Of a DNA stretch of 64,000 nt, positions 34,601 through 47,249 are shown piece by piece; position 1 is the first letter of the stretch; each line of letters begins with the position of its first letter. The position numbers and the translations under genes were made by a program. The stretch lies in the NCBI RefSeq assembly GCF_037975245.1, contig NC_092580.1:3200501-3264500 (forward strand), written 5' to 3'. The DNA comes from Apostichopus japonicus. Lineage: Eukaryota > Echinodermata > Holothuroidea > Aspidochirotida > Stichopodidae. The notes under the pieces are model-generated. The model made no database searches. It saw only the letters and a list, made by a program, of their open reading frames with translations, and had not been told where the DNA came from.

Positions 34601-37600
34601 ATATACTTTCTCTGAAGTTAAAAGTGGTAGTGTATGGATTTTTATGCTTATTAAAATGATTTTCAAAATGTTTCATAATTACTTCTTTCACATTGGGAAT
34701 GTATAATATCATTGTTGCTTACTTTAGGAGGGACAGCCTTTGTCACTTATGCATCATTGTGGAAAGAATGAAAATGGTTATGATATTTCGTTTTGGTGGA
34801 AAATTTAAAAATTCGTAAGGCGATATGAATAGTCTTACTAAATCAATTAACTTGAACAAACAAAATGTTCTCAAATGCCAGTCAGGATGCTCTTTACCGA
34901 TTCCCCGAGCTTGGAAACATACTTTTCTCTGAAGGTTAAAAGTGGTAATGTTTGGATTTTTATGCTTATGAAAATGATTTTCAAATGTTTTTCATAACTT
35001 CTGTTACATTGGGAATGAATTATATCATTGGTGCTGAATTTAGGAGGACACCCTAAATCATATGCATATATTTGTGGAACAACTTAAAAGGTCATGATTT
35101 TGGTAAAAAGTAAAACAAAAATCATTAAGCTTTAGCATTACAAAACATTAAATTGGGACAAATATAAAAAGGTTCTCATATGCCAGTCAGGATGCTCATT
35201 ATGGATTCCCAGAGACCAGAAATTTGCTTTTCTCTGAAGTAAAAAGTGTAAGTCTATGGAACTTAAAGCCTCTAAATATTTAAAATGATTTTTAACATGT
35301 TTGATTATAACTTCTTTCAAATTTGGAATTGATTGTATCCATTGTTGCCTAACACAGAAGGAAACCCTCCACTTTATGCGTAATTGTGGAAAAAAATTAA
35401 ATGGTTATGACTTTGGCCAAAAATGAAAAAAATCATAAGGTTTTAGCCTTACAAAATCATTAAATTTGGACCAAAACGAAAGTTTTCAAATGCAGAAACA
35501 TGTATTGAGTTAAAATGAAAAGATAAAGTGAGTGTGGCCAAAAACAAATTGAATCACAAGGCTATTGCCCGTTACATAATAAATAATTGGAATCAAATCA
35601 TTTTAGAAACAGGTCATTATTTTGGCAAATAATTAAAAATCATCATAAGGCAAACAAAATAAGGTATTTATAAGCATGTACAATATCATTATAGTTTGGA
35701 CAAAATATGAAAGTTCTAAAATAGATTCCCAGAGCCCAGAAATGTTCTTTTCTCTGAAAGTTAACCTTCTAAACATTAAAGTGATTTTCCCAAGAAAATG
35801 TCTATAACCTCTTTCAAGGTAGGAACAGATCATATTCATCTAACTTAATTCAGAATGACAACTTCCAATCTAGGTATAATATTAGAAAGAATTAAAAATA
35901 GGTCACGATTGTAGCCACAGAAAAAAAAAAATGGAGTTAAAGGTGGTAGTCTTTAGAAGTTTTACCCTCTAAACATTAAAGTGATTTTACAAAAAATGGC
36001 TATAACTTCTATCAATGTGGGAACAGATCATATTACTTAATTCAGAAGTAATAATAACTCAGAAGTAATAAGTACTCGGACGTAATAAGTCAGAAGTAAT
36101 AATTCAGAAGTAATAATAACTTAAATCAGAATGACAACTTCCAATGTAGGTATAATATTAGAAAGAATTAAAAACAGGTCAGAATTTTAGCCACAGAAAA
36201 AAATGGAGTTTTAACCCTCTTAACATGCCACTTTTAGCTTCAGAGAAAAGCATAAAATTCTTGGTGCTGAGAATCTAAATTGAATGATTTTGTGTTATAT
36301 GAAATCATTTGATAATTAGGGACTACCACTAAACAAATGCAAACCAGGGCTCTAGGAATCCATAAAGAGCATCCAGACCTGATAATTGAGAATAAAAGAC
36401 ATTCTATACATAATTTTGGAAAGAATTAAAACAGTCATAATATTTGCTAAAGAATTTAAAAAAAAAAGTCATAGGCTATATATGGCCCTACAAAACTTTC
36501 AATTTGGCAGAAGTTTTCGAATGCCATTGTTGCTTTTTGCTGAAGGACACCCTCCATCCTATGCGTAATTTTGGAAAGGCCTTAAAAGGTCATGATTGTT
36601 TTCAAATATTATCAAAAATCATTCAATTTGGACAGAAGTCAGGATACTCATAATGGCATCTCAAAGCTCAGAAATGTGCATAAAATGATTTTCAAAATTT
36701 GTCATAATAATTTCTTTCAAGTTTGGATTGTATTATATGATTGTTGCTTAATTCAGAAAGACACACACCATCCTATGCATCATTGTGGAAATACTTTAAA
36801 AGGTCATGGTTTAGCTAAAGAAAATCATAACTTAGTTAATTTAAATTTAACTTAAATTTAATTTTACAAACGTAATTAATTTGGACCAAATAACAATTTC
36901 TCAAATGCCAGTCAGGATGCTCATTATGGATTCTCAGAGCTAGGCCTCTTATAATATTAAATTAATTTTACGGTTTTAGAGTAACAAAACTGTTAAAGTT
37001 GGACAAACAAAAATAGAAAGTTCTGATGTTAAAGTGTTAGTCTATGGAACCAAAAGCCTCTAAATATTAAAATGATTTTTTAAAATGTTATATTATAACT
37101 TCTTTCAAATTAGGAATTGATATAATTGTTGCTTAATTCAGAAGGATACCCTCAACTTAAAAGTTCATTTTTTTGGGCCAAAAAATAAAACAAAATTATA
37201 AGGTTTCAGCCTACAAAACTGTTAAATATGGACCAAAAAAAATAGAAAGTTCTCAAATGCCAGTCAGGATGTTCATTATGGATTCCAAGTTAAATAGTTA
37301 GTCTATGGAACTTAGAGCTGCTAAATATTAAAATGATTTTTAAAATGTTTTGTTATAACTTCTTTCAAATTAGGAATTTATTATATCATTGTTGCTTGTG
37401 AGGAAGGCATGATTTGCCACAAAAAAAATCATTAGGTTTCAGCCATGCAAAAATCATTAAATTGGGACAAACAACAAAGGTTCTCAAATGCCAGTCAGGA
37501 TGCTCATTATAAATTCCCAGAGCTCAGAAATATGCTTTATACTGAAACTAATAGTTGAAGTCTATGGACTGTTAAACCTCTAATATTAAAATAATTATCA

Positions 37601-37740
37601 GAATGTTTCATTTCACTTCCTTTCAAATTGAGAATGTAGCATATTATTTGAACTTAATGCAGTAGGACAACTTCCATCCTAACCATAATTTTGGAAAGAA
37701 TTAAAATAAGTCTGTGATTTTAACCAAAAGCTAAAACAAA
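31640..37740 (+). repeat. AT-rich satellite, ~300-bp units, forward arm
   Basis: About 18 diverged units marked by TCTCAAATGCCAGTCAGGAT, GCTCATTATGGATTCCCAGA, TCTGAAGTTAAAA.TG.TAGT, CAGAAGGACACCCTC and AAGGTCATGATTTTGGC. Well-kept spacing is about 300 bp (33134, 33439, 33745). Units between 35.4 and 36.9 kb are shortened and rearranged. The 31.2-31.6 kb stretch is similar AT-rich DNA without a clear marker. No coding potential. Confidence 0.88.
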
Positions 37741-38185
37741 AAATCATCAGTCAATAATATTAATAATAATAAGTAATATTTTAAGCGCATAATCAGCAAC
37801 ACTGCTCAAAGCGCTTTGCAAATGTAAAACCTAAAAACAAATAGTAACAAAACCCTAAATATTAAATATATAGAACCAATAAGGCATAAAATGTAAAAGC
37901 CCAACAATATAAAAAACACTCGTACTAAACAATAAAAAAAATACAACCTGAACGCATACAGTCCAAAACAACTTCAGAAGTATGTAAATAGTAAAATAAT
38001 ATTAAAAACTTAACAAAATGCACAAAAGATTAAATCATAGTCTATGTTTATAAATATAAATAAATAAGTATGAGAAACAATAGTACAGTAAGACAATTAT
38101 TGTAAAAGTTTAAAACAGATAGTAATAAACACCCAATGCTAAACGATAATAAATAGAACCCTAAATTCGGTCGAAAAAAAAAGCC
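37741..38185 (-). mobile_element. Insertion or spacer at the satellite inversion point, with SINE/LINE-like tail
   Basis: The minus strand near 37830-37745 reads GCGCTTTGAGCAGTGTTGCT, then GATTATGCGCTTAAAATATT, then an ATT-rich run. That is the typical 3' tail of L2/CR1-linked SINEs. The rest to 38185 is A-rich and unlike the satellite units on both sides. Confidence 0.55.
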
Positions 38186-40800
38186 TTTCAAATGTCAGAT
38201 AGAATGCTCATGATGAGTTACCAGATATGCTTGTCTAGGATCAGTTTAAAGTGGTTTATTGGGAACTTTTAACCCTTTAAAAATAACTCTATATTTTACC
38301 TGTATGAAAACATAGGGAGCATCCTGACTGTCAATTGAGAACTAATTGGGTGTCCTTAATTCAGCAATAATGATATTCTCTCTCTAGTTTGACTAAAAGT
38401 TAAAAGGACCCATTTTGAGAATCATTTTATGCCACTTAACTTCATAGAAGAGTAAACTTGAGCTCTTGGAATCAATTATAACCATCCTGACTGGCATTTG
38501 AGAACTTTCGTTCTCCAAATTCACTAAATTTGCAGCCATATGGCCCACATCATGACCTATTTAATTCTTTCCACACATGTGCATTAGATAGAGGGTGTCG
38601 TTCTTATTAAGCAACAATGATATTATTCTTAATTTGAGAGAATTTATAAAAGAAACATTTTGAAAATCATTTTAATAGGCTAAATATTCCAAAGATTACC
38701 ACTTTTAACTTTAGAGAGAAGCATATCTGGGCTCTTGGAACATTAATGAGCATCCAGACTGGCATTTGAGAACTTTTTTTATGTCTGAATTTGATGAGTT
38801 TGTTTGGCTAAAGCCTTGATTTTTGGGGGAGGGGGAGAGGGGGGTCAAAAATCATGACCCTTTTGAATTCTTTCCACACATATGCATTGGATAGAGGATG
38901 TTCATCTTATTAAGCAACAATGATATAATTCATTCTCAGTTTGAGAGAATTTATAATGAAACATTTTGAGAATCATTTTAATATGCTAAAAATTCCATAT
39001 GCTACCACTTTTAACTTCAGAGAGAAGCATATCTGGGCTCTTGGTATCCATAATGAGCATCCTGACTGGCATTTGAGAACTTTTTTTGTCTGAATTTATT
39101 GCGTTTGTATGGCCAAAGCCTTACTTTGGGGAGGGGGAGGTAAAAATCACGACCCTTTTAGTTCTTTCCACACATATGCATTGGATGGAGGGTGTCCTTC
39201 TTGTTAAGCAACAATGATATTATTCATTCTCAATTTGAGAGAATTTATAATGAAACATTTTGAGAATCATTTTAATAGGCTAAAAATTCCATAAATTACC
39301 ACTTTTAACTTCAGAGAGAAGCATATCTGGGCTCTGGGAATCCATAATGAGCATCCCGACTGGCATTTGAGAACTTTTTTTTTTGTCTGAATTTAATGAG
39401 TTTGTATGGCCAAAGCCTTACTTTGGGGAGGGGGGAGGTAAAAATCACGACCCTTTAGTTCTTTCCACACATATGCATTGGATGGAGGGTGTCCTTCTTA
39501 TAAAGCAACAATGATATTATTCATTCTCAATTTGAGAGAATTTATAATGAAACATTTTGAGAACCATTTTAATAGGCTAAAAATTCCATAAACTACCACT
39601 TTTAACTTCAGAGAGAAGCATATCTGGGCCCTGGGAATCCATAATGAGCATCCTGACTGGCATTTGAGAACTTTTTTTTTTTGGTTCAAATTTAATGAGT
39701 TTGTATGGCTATAGCCTTACGAGTTTTTTTTTTTTTGGCCAAAATCATGAACTTTTGAATTCTCCATGCATATGCATTAGATAGAGGGTGTCCTTCTTAT
39801 AAAGCAACAGTGATATTATTCATTCTCAATTTGAGAGAATTTATAATGACACATTTTAAGAATCATTTTAATAGGCTAAAAATTTCATAGACTTCCACTT
39901 TTAACTTCAGAGAGAAGCATATCTGGGCTCTGGGAATCCATGAGCATCCTGAATGGCATTTGAGAACTTTTTTTTTTGGTCCAAATTTAATGATTTTGTA
40001 TGGCTATATAGCCTAAGGAGTTTTTTTTGTTGGCCAAAATCATGACCTTTTTTTAGTTCTTCCCACACATATGCATTGGATGGAGGGTGTCCTTCTTATT
40101 AAGCAACAATGACATTATTCATTCTCAATTTGAGAGAATTTATAATGAAACATTTTGAGAATCATTTTAATAGGCTAAAAGTTCCATAAATTACCACTTT
40201 TAACTTCAGAGAGCAGCTTATCTGGACTCTGGGAATCCATAATGAGCATCCCGACTGGCATTTGAGAACTTTTTTTTTTTTGGTCAAAATTTTGGGGATT
40301 TTGTATGGCTTATAGCCTTATCAATTCTCTTTTTTTTTGGCCAATTTTTTTAGTTTTTTCTACACTGGATAGAGGGTGTCCTTCTTATTAAGCAATAATG
40401 AGATTATTCGTTCTCAATTTAAAGAAAGTACAAAGACACATTTGAAAGTCATTTTATTAGTGTTCCATAGACTGACACTTACCTTCATTGAAGAGTATAC
40501 CCGAGCTCTTGGAATCCATAATGAGCATCCTGACTGGCATTTGAGAACATTTTTTTTTTTTCAAAATTTAATGATTTTGTCTGGCCAAAGCATCAAGATT
40601 TTATTTCTCATTTTTGGCCAAATCAGGACATTCACAGTTTGAAATAAAACACAAGGAAACATTTTGAAAATTGTTTTATTATGTGAAACACTTACAATCT
40701 CAAACCCTGCCACTTCATTGAAGAGTTTACCTGAGCCCTTGGAATCCATAATGAGCATCCTGATTGGCATCTTAGAATTTTTTTTGTCCAAATTCATTGA
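38186..40800 (-). repeat. AT-rich satellite, ~300-bp units, reversed arm
   Basis: The same unit as the forward arm but reverse-complemented: ATCCTGACTGGCATTTGAGA, GGTGTCCTTCTTATTAAGCA, CACTTTTAACTTCAGAGAGA. GGCATTTGAGAAC-type anchors at 39068, 39362, 39659, 39955 and 40258 give a period of 294-303 bp. Units 38.6-40.3 kb are more alike than those in the forward arm, suggesting more recent homogenisation. T-runs follow the GAGAAC motif in each unit. Confidence 0.88.
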
Positions 40801-41334
40801 TAATGTATTTCCCCACCCCACATCCCCACATCCCCAACCCCACATCCCCAGGCCCCCAATTTGAAAACTAAGAATAATTTGTTAAAAACAGTTGACACAT
40901 CATACTGTAGCTCTAGGAATCAATAATCAAATATATAAATGAAAACATAAGACTCAGATATAGTCCTGTTTAATTCCAACCAATCAGTTTTAATTAATGT
41001 AATCTAATCAATCTCTCCTACAGTGAATGTATTAGTGATTCTTATTTTGATATTTGTACAATTTTCTTGACATGCAAACTATTAGGCCGGGTTGTCAGAT
41101 GGACAACCAGTCAAAATCCGTAAAAAATTTGCCCCAGCTTATATCGTAGCATGAAACATCAACAGACAGGTACTAGCATTCAAATTGATTACATATTAAA
41201 TTGATTGCATATATACTAAAAAATATATATATATAAATATGCTTGTTAGACTCTTCCATTCAACGTGAGACTTGCATCATCTATCTCCTCACGAATCAAC
41301 CCGTTCTGCTTGTCCTCTCTCTATCCTATTTCAG
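40801..41334. other. Intron end
   Basis: A CCCCACATCCCC-type simple repeat at 40810-40855, then AT-rich DNA, then CTCTCTATCCTATTTCAG as acceptor. No gene. Confidence 0.7.
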
Positions 41335-41457
41335 AAAGATACACGTCGCTCTCTGACGTCTGGAGTTATGGAGTACTCCTCTGGGAGATATTCTCCAGAG
41401 GTAGCACTCCGTACCCCGGCATGAACAACAACGAGGCCAGAGAGAAAATAGAGGGCG
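41335..41457 (+). CDS. Kinase domain exon: alpha-F to alpha-G
   Basis: It reads [20 protein letters not shown], then [20 protein letters not shown], then GG. The conserved SDVWSYG aspartate and the PYPGM loop are present. Phase 1 in joins GAA (Glu) with the previous exon; phase 1 out. The donor GTAAGTAC at 41458 is perfect and lies directly against a transposon insertion. Confidence 0.95.
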
Positions 41458-41465
41458 GTAAGTAC

Positions 41466-41894
41466 TAGGGATGCACCGGATCCAATTTTTTGGATCTGGC
41501 CGGAACCGGATTTTGCCGGATAGTACATGAAATCCGGCCGGATTAAATCCGGCCGGAACCGGATTTTTTCATTACACAAAAGAAAATCATTAATTAGAAG
41601 TATGAAACAAGGAGCAAATCTTAGGTCAGACCATAGAGAAAATTAAATTAAACAAGTTAAACCTAATTTTTCCTTACTTTGAATGTTTTTATTAATTTTT
41701 GGAAATAGTTTACATTGATTTGTAATCCAATTGTAATCCAATTGATTTGTAATACCAACACCTTTTTAAGGAATAATTCAGGCCAGAATTTGAAAAAGAT
41801 CCGGCCTGATTTTGAAAATATCCGGCCGGAACCGGATAATTGCTCACTATCCGGCCGGATAGTCCGGCCGGACCGGATATCCGGTGCATCCCTA
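41466..41894. mobile_element. hAT-like MITE, 429 bp, inserted at the 5' splice site
   Basis: Ends TAGGGATGCACCGGAT and ATCCGGTGCATCCCTA are perfect inverted repeats. The 8-bp target duplication GTAAGTAC lies at 41458-41465 and 41895-41902, exact. Subterminal regions are filled with CCGGCCGGAT and GGCCGGAACCGGAT repeats. There is no coding capacity. Confidence 0.95.
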
Positions 41895-42437
41895 GTAAGT
41901 ACTGAAAAACAATGAGAGAGGAATATGAAGTCACCTTAACCTTACCCTCCCCCTTTAAGGAAAATAAGAATATTGGCCAGAATAACTGGAAAATAATAGT
42001 ACTCACTGTATGCAATTCAAATTATAATTAAAAGATGATATATAATAGATAACAAAAGTTACACCAGGTGGTCCTCAGTTGGTTACTATAGTTACACAAG
42101 AAAGCCATAGTAGGTATAATAGAGGGTTTCCAAAGCTGTACCAGACAGTTAATGAATTATTCTTTGGGGGAGTGGAGGGGGGGTTAATTTTTGTAAAGCT
42201 GTAAATGCTTCCTTCTTTTCGTCCTCAAGAAAAATGACACCTTAATTTACGTTAGATACACTAACTACTGCTAGTTACATATATATATGAATGATACAAA
42301 TGATGTAGAAAAAAGTCTGACATTCTTGGAAATATGCCTAAAATGTCTCGTTATTGACCACTACCATAGCGACCGTTAGATGCCTGTGCCAGTTTGTCGT
42401 TGTCATGGTTATAAGCCTATCTTCTCCTCAATTTCAG

Positions 42438-42565
42438 GCTATCTGATGAACCAGCCTCCCGAATGTCCAGATGCAGTCTGGGAATGGATCCAGGCCCCAG
42501 AGGACAGACCAAACTTTTCAGAAATAAAAACAGCGATGAAGAAGATACATAAAATATTTAAATAG
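42438..42565 (+). CDS. Last kinase exon with stop codon; alpha-H shortened
   Basis: Acceptor CTCCTCAATTTCAG. It reads (G)YLMNQPPECPDAVWEWIQAP, EDRPNFSEIKTAMKKIHKIF, K, stop (TAG 42563-42565). The RP of 'EDRP' is the invariant C-lobe arginine region. Between CPDAV and the tryptophan that precedes it by seven residues, FES/FER have seven residues ('..LM..C'); here there are two, so about 15 bp are missing in frame, removing the conserved cysteine. The protein ends 15 residues after FSEI, as FES/FER do. Confidence 0.92.
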
Positions 42566-43640
42566 ATGACAGGAGGTGCAATCTCTTGTATTTGTAAACA
42601 TTATTTCAACATCCAATAAGGTGAGAATCAGTCTGATACAGCTCAAGGTAGAGGTGAAAGCCACCATCTTTACAAATCTTTGGCTCAGGAAACATCCCAG
42701 ATATATGGCCATGAATCCTAAATTACGTCATTGAGAATGTTTCATGTTAGTTGGTGTTTCCTGGTGAAGAAGACAATGGATTATATGGGTTGCATGGTTC
42801 CCCTATCTAACACTGGATTCAAAATGGATTATACATAGGACAGTACTCTTCCAACCATCGTGGGCTTGCAGTCTTGATAAGAAATGATGTATTTACAAAT
42901 ATTTGTCACCCTGTGTAGAGTTAATCGTCCTTTATACAGTTTGAAACAGTTTTTGATTAAGTAAGACATGATCGGGTGTAATTAAATTCTAACGAGGGAC
43001 CGTGACCGGATAAACATTAATGGTAACTCTCGTTAACTGTTTCGTTGTGGGATGAAACCAGGGCCTTTATTTAAAGGCGAGATGTTGTTCGTTGTCACAT
43101 TGTGATGGCCATTAGCATATTTACCACAGTTAGTCTGTTATAGTTGATGGCAAAGTAAATTTGATCAGTAAAACAACATATATCTCTATGTTTCAAGTCT
43201 TTTTTTATCAGGAAATTTCAAAAGCTTTTTATAAATGAAAAAAGTTTAATCAATAACATCAGGGGATATATATTTAATGAGTTTTCAGCCATGTTTGAAA
43301 AGCAAGCTGCTTCTTTGGTATTTGGTTTTGCAGTATTTGCTTTGCAAGAAAAGTTTGTATCACACTTTTGGACGGTTTGGAGTCAATAGCTGGATTATTG
43401 ATTTGAAACTTTTGAAAAAATTTGGAGAAAAAAAAGATGCAACTGAGGTTCATATTCAAAAGTTAATATTGATTGTCCTAGGGTGCACAAAGCAAGGTAT
43501 TGATTGTTCAACATATTTAAAGTCAAACAGGCATAGCTTGATTATTGGATCAATAACATGAATTCAATTCTCATAATGAATAATACAGTTGTAATATTGT
43601 CTTGCAACGTAACAACAATAGATAATAGACAATAGAAAAC
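42566..43640. other. Probable 3' untranslated and downstream DNA
   Basis: No conserved ORF. No AATAAA close to the stop codon was noticed; an AATAAA lies at about 45834. The extent of the 3' UTR is unknown. Confidence 0.45.
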
Positions 43641-43647
43641 ACATACT

Positions 43648-44250
43648 GCTAATGGTTACTCATTACAATGGGGTCTATTAAATAGCTCATTGCTGGATAA
43701 TTACGCGTACTGCTAAATGGTCACTAATTTCAATGGTCAATGAAATAGCTCATTGTTGGATAATTACATGTACTGCTAAATGGTCACTAATTTCAATGGG
43801 TCTACGAAATAGCTCATTGTTGGATAATTACATGTACTGCTAAATGGTCACTAATTTCAATGGGTCTATGAAATAGCTCATTGCTGGATAATTACATGTA
43901 CTGCTAAATGGTCACTAATTTCAATGGGTCTACGAAATAGCTCATTGCTGGATAATAACAAGTACTGCTAAATGGTCACTCATTACAATGGGTCTATAAC
44001 ATAGCTCATTGCTGGATAATTACATGTACTGCTAAATGGTCACTAATTTCAATGGGTCTACAAAATAGCTCATTGCTGGATAATTACACATACTGCTAAA
44101 TGGTCACTAATTTCAATGGTCTACGAAATAGCTCATTGCTGGGTAATTACACATACTACAAAATGGTCACTCATTACAATGGGTCTGTAACATAGCTCAT
44201 TGCTGGATAATTACATGTACTGCTAAATGGTCACTAATTACAATGCGTTC
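43648..44250. repeat. 64-bp minisatellite, about nine units
   Basis: The unit contains ACTGCTAAATGGTCACTAAT, TTCAATGGGTCTACGAAATA and GCTCATTGCTGGATAATTAC. Units differ by a few substitutions (CATTACAATG against AATTTCAATG) and 1-2 bp indels. Confidence 0.93.
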
Positions 44251-47056
44251 GTAAAACTAGGTCATTGGTTTGTATTAAATCTAAATAAGTTATGGATTGA
44301 GTGCTCATTAAGATGGCTATTTTTGCAACATTTGAAAAGAAATGCATTTTCTTTCTGTTTATTAATGGGCGATTCACGCCCTCCCCAAAATTGAAAGTTA
44401 ATATGTCACACATGATAACTTTTCCATTTCTGATATCTCCTCATAATTTTGCAATATTTATACGTATCCCAGAATTGCTTGGAGGACTTTTGTCTCCTTT
44501 TCTGCCATTGTAGAGTTTCTTTTATTTACACAGGAATAGTTTGTATTACATTTGACGGACCAACATTTCATGAAGTTTTTTCTCTTTTGTGCGACAAAGT
44601 TTAATATTTTACTTCTTAGACTGCAATACACACTTTGTGTTTTACTTTCTGTTCTTCGATGGTAACAAATTTGTTGTATCAGAAAAAGAGTTCCTTGTAT
44701 TTTCACTTCCTTCTAAGAGTGTTTCAAAAAACTTGATAAACCTGCGCATGTAACAAAAATGTATACATGCCATAAGAAGACATGCAGTTTCATTCTTAAC
44801 TAGAATTAACACAAGCAGAACTGGAGGAAATGTATACAAATGAGTTCTAAAGCCATGTATAATTTTGAACAATAATGCAACAGGTTAGCTACATATTTAT
44901 ATCAATGATTTCTGTATTGGGGAAGGGGGGGTGTTTACCTCGTAAGCAAACCAATTCATTTTACCCTATATGAATAGACTTACAACATGGGAGGAAAGAA
45001 ATAACTTGCTTTCAACCAAAAACAACAACTTTCTTGAAGCAATTACAGAAGCTCTATGCATTTAATTGTAAATTTAATCAAGCCTACAGTGGTTAAAGTG
45101 GTGAACAAATCCATTCATCTTCCATAGTCAAGACATTTTTCATATTTTAGGCACAGAAATCACATTGATAATGTTTGAAATTGTTCCACTTGGAATACAT
45201 TATTTGAGGTTAAAGTTGTCTAGTGAAATTAATGACCTTCATTGGCATGGGATTTTAGTACCTTGACAGGGCAGAAAATTTGTTAAATTTTTCCTCAAAA
45301 TGCTCCTTTAAACATCTGGACATGAGCAAGATGCAATACGATGTATGTTATGTTCAAGATCTCGAACAATAGCAACATTTTTGTGTGTTTTTTTTGTACA
45401 TTTTGTCCTTTTTATGTTTTAAACAGTGTTCTGTTTTTTACTGGTAGAGGGACATCTTAACTTCACAGATATATATTACTTTGCAAGCGTTATTATTATC
45501 AAAAGTAAACTTTTTAATATTTATTTTTCTACAAAAATGTGTGAAATAGTTCTTTCTTTTGAGAAAGAAATTACAGAGATGGCTATTAACTATTTGCTTT
45601 CAATTTTATCCTTATCATGCAACAGATTTAGAATATTTCCCTCTTAATCTGTTTATGTAAATAACAAAGGTTACTAGATGGGTAAATAGTGATTGTGGGT
45701 TGGGTGAGGAGGGGGTAGACGAGGATTGATGGGTGAAAATAGGAACATTTGGTGTCAGGGACCAAGGTTTGTAATATTTCATACACTGCATTATATTGTT
45801 TTGTAATATTTGATTTCAACATTATTAAAGGAAAATAAACTTGAGAAATATAAGATCATACATTCATTTGTTTTCATTTAACTGACAGTAACACCTTTTA
45901 TTTATTGTTTTGAGAAGAGAAAGATTATTCACGACAAATGGTTCTAAAAATTTTGTGCTACAGAATAGTAGTTTGAGGAATGAAGCAAAGAGCATAAGTG
46001 ACCATTATTTCATTTCTAGCACATATTGGTGGTTATGGTTAAGCTGATGTTCTTGAAGGTTGTTATAAATTCATTTATTTCTGTTCAAAAAATTTCTTGC
46101 TTATATTTCATTGCATATTTTCTAATTCCTACCACATCATGTTTGGCCACTATTAGCTTGTAAATAGTTTACCAAGTATTGACAACTTCCATTACAATTT
46201 GTTAAATTAAGACAACACCCTCACTGTTTAGTTCAGAAGCAAGTAGATTGAACTATTTTGCTGTAAACTTTAAGTATATATTTTATCTTACAGATTCTCA
46301 CGGTTATGTACCATACTATTAATCCCATGAAGGTGATATTAACACTGCTTCAAATTATAAATTTTATAATTCTCTGGGTCTTGGTTTAGGGTCCAAATCC
46401 TGGTTGGTCTAGAACAGTTCAAAAGTTTTCTTATTTTTAATAATTTCCATAAATTCTTATCTTCGAAATAACGAAGGAAACTTGAAGCTTTGGGCAGTTT
46501 TCTTCATGCCTTTTTTTTTTTAATGGTTTTACGAGCATCAAAGGAGTCTTGTGCTCAGCTTTCACAGCACATATTTGTCTGCTTCATAGTCACATGCATA
46601 GCTACGAATCAGTACTGTAAGACAAGTACTGAACTCCTGGGAAGGTATTAAGGTGATATTAGTATAAACTAAATTAAAAAAATGTTATGAAATGTGTCAA
46701 ACCACATAAATAGTTGCAATGAGGTTACGACAAAATCCAAGGTTTCCTCAATCAAATCTCATTCAAGCAGAAAGGGTTTTTAAACTTATCTTTTACATTA
46801 GAAATGTGTTTAGTGCCAGCAATGTTTTTGTCGCCAAGTCTACACAGTTCAGTTACAACATACCGCTCTTTTCCCTTCATAATGTGGAAACAGTTGCAAT
46901 TTTTCAGTTTTCCTTAATGCTGATATGAACTTTCACAAGTTAAAATCTGAAAAAAACATCATGACCAAGACTTTATCTTTAAGATGTTTCTCCATACCCT
47001 GTTAAACTTTAACAAACCAGTGATTTTTTACTCATGCCTTGCAATTTCTTTCTTAC
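44251..47056. other. No gene recognised
   Basis: AT-rich DNA between the kinase 3' end and the SET exon. It could hold 3' exons of the minus-strand SET gene, but no splice-bounded ORF with similarity was found. Confidence 0.5.
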
Positions 47057-47249
47057 CTTCTTTCTCCACGGTAAATCAGTTTGCCCATAGTCGTACCGCA
47101 GTTCTTGACCATGTTTCATGTCTTTTAGGGCAAACAAACAGAGACAGACTCTTCCTTCAAGTATCTGTTTCTTCATAACAGAATTGGCCTCCCTGCCAAT
47201 CTCATCATTTACCATCATTGCAACACAGGCTGTGTCTGTAGCATCAATA
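47057..47249 (-). CDS. KMT5A-like SET-domain exon (C-terminal half)
   Basis: Minus-strand acceptor CAATTTGTTGCCCTCAG and donor GTAAGAAAG bound 193 nt. It reads IDATDTACVAMMVNDEIGRE, ANSVMKKQILEGRVCLCLFA, LKDMKHGQELRYDYGQTDLP, WRKK. IDAT, the (V)N-D-x-x-x-x-x-A-N segment and ELRYDYG are the SET motifs that bind S-adenosylmethionine and form the active-site pseudoknot; the arrangement resembles KMT5A-type histone H4K20 methyltransferases and their invertebrate relatives. The usual NHS reads ND here. There is no lesion. Only one exon is clear, so the gene is partial here, or this is a lone exon copy. Confidence 0.75.

Noticed and set aside
40810-40855. CCCCACATCCCC repeat as telomere-like DNA
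   Set aside because: The unit does not match TTAGGG and the tract is under 50 bp; a simple repeat.
43648-44250. Possible CRISPR-like array
   Set aside because: The whole 64-bp unit repeats with no unique spacers, and the context is eukaryotic. It is a minisatellite.
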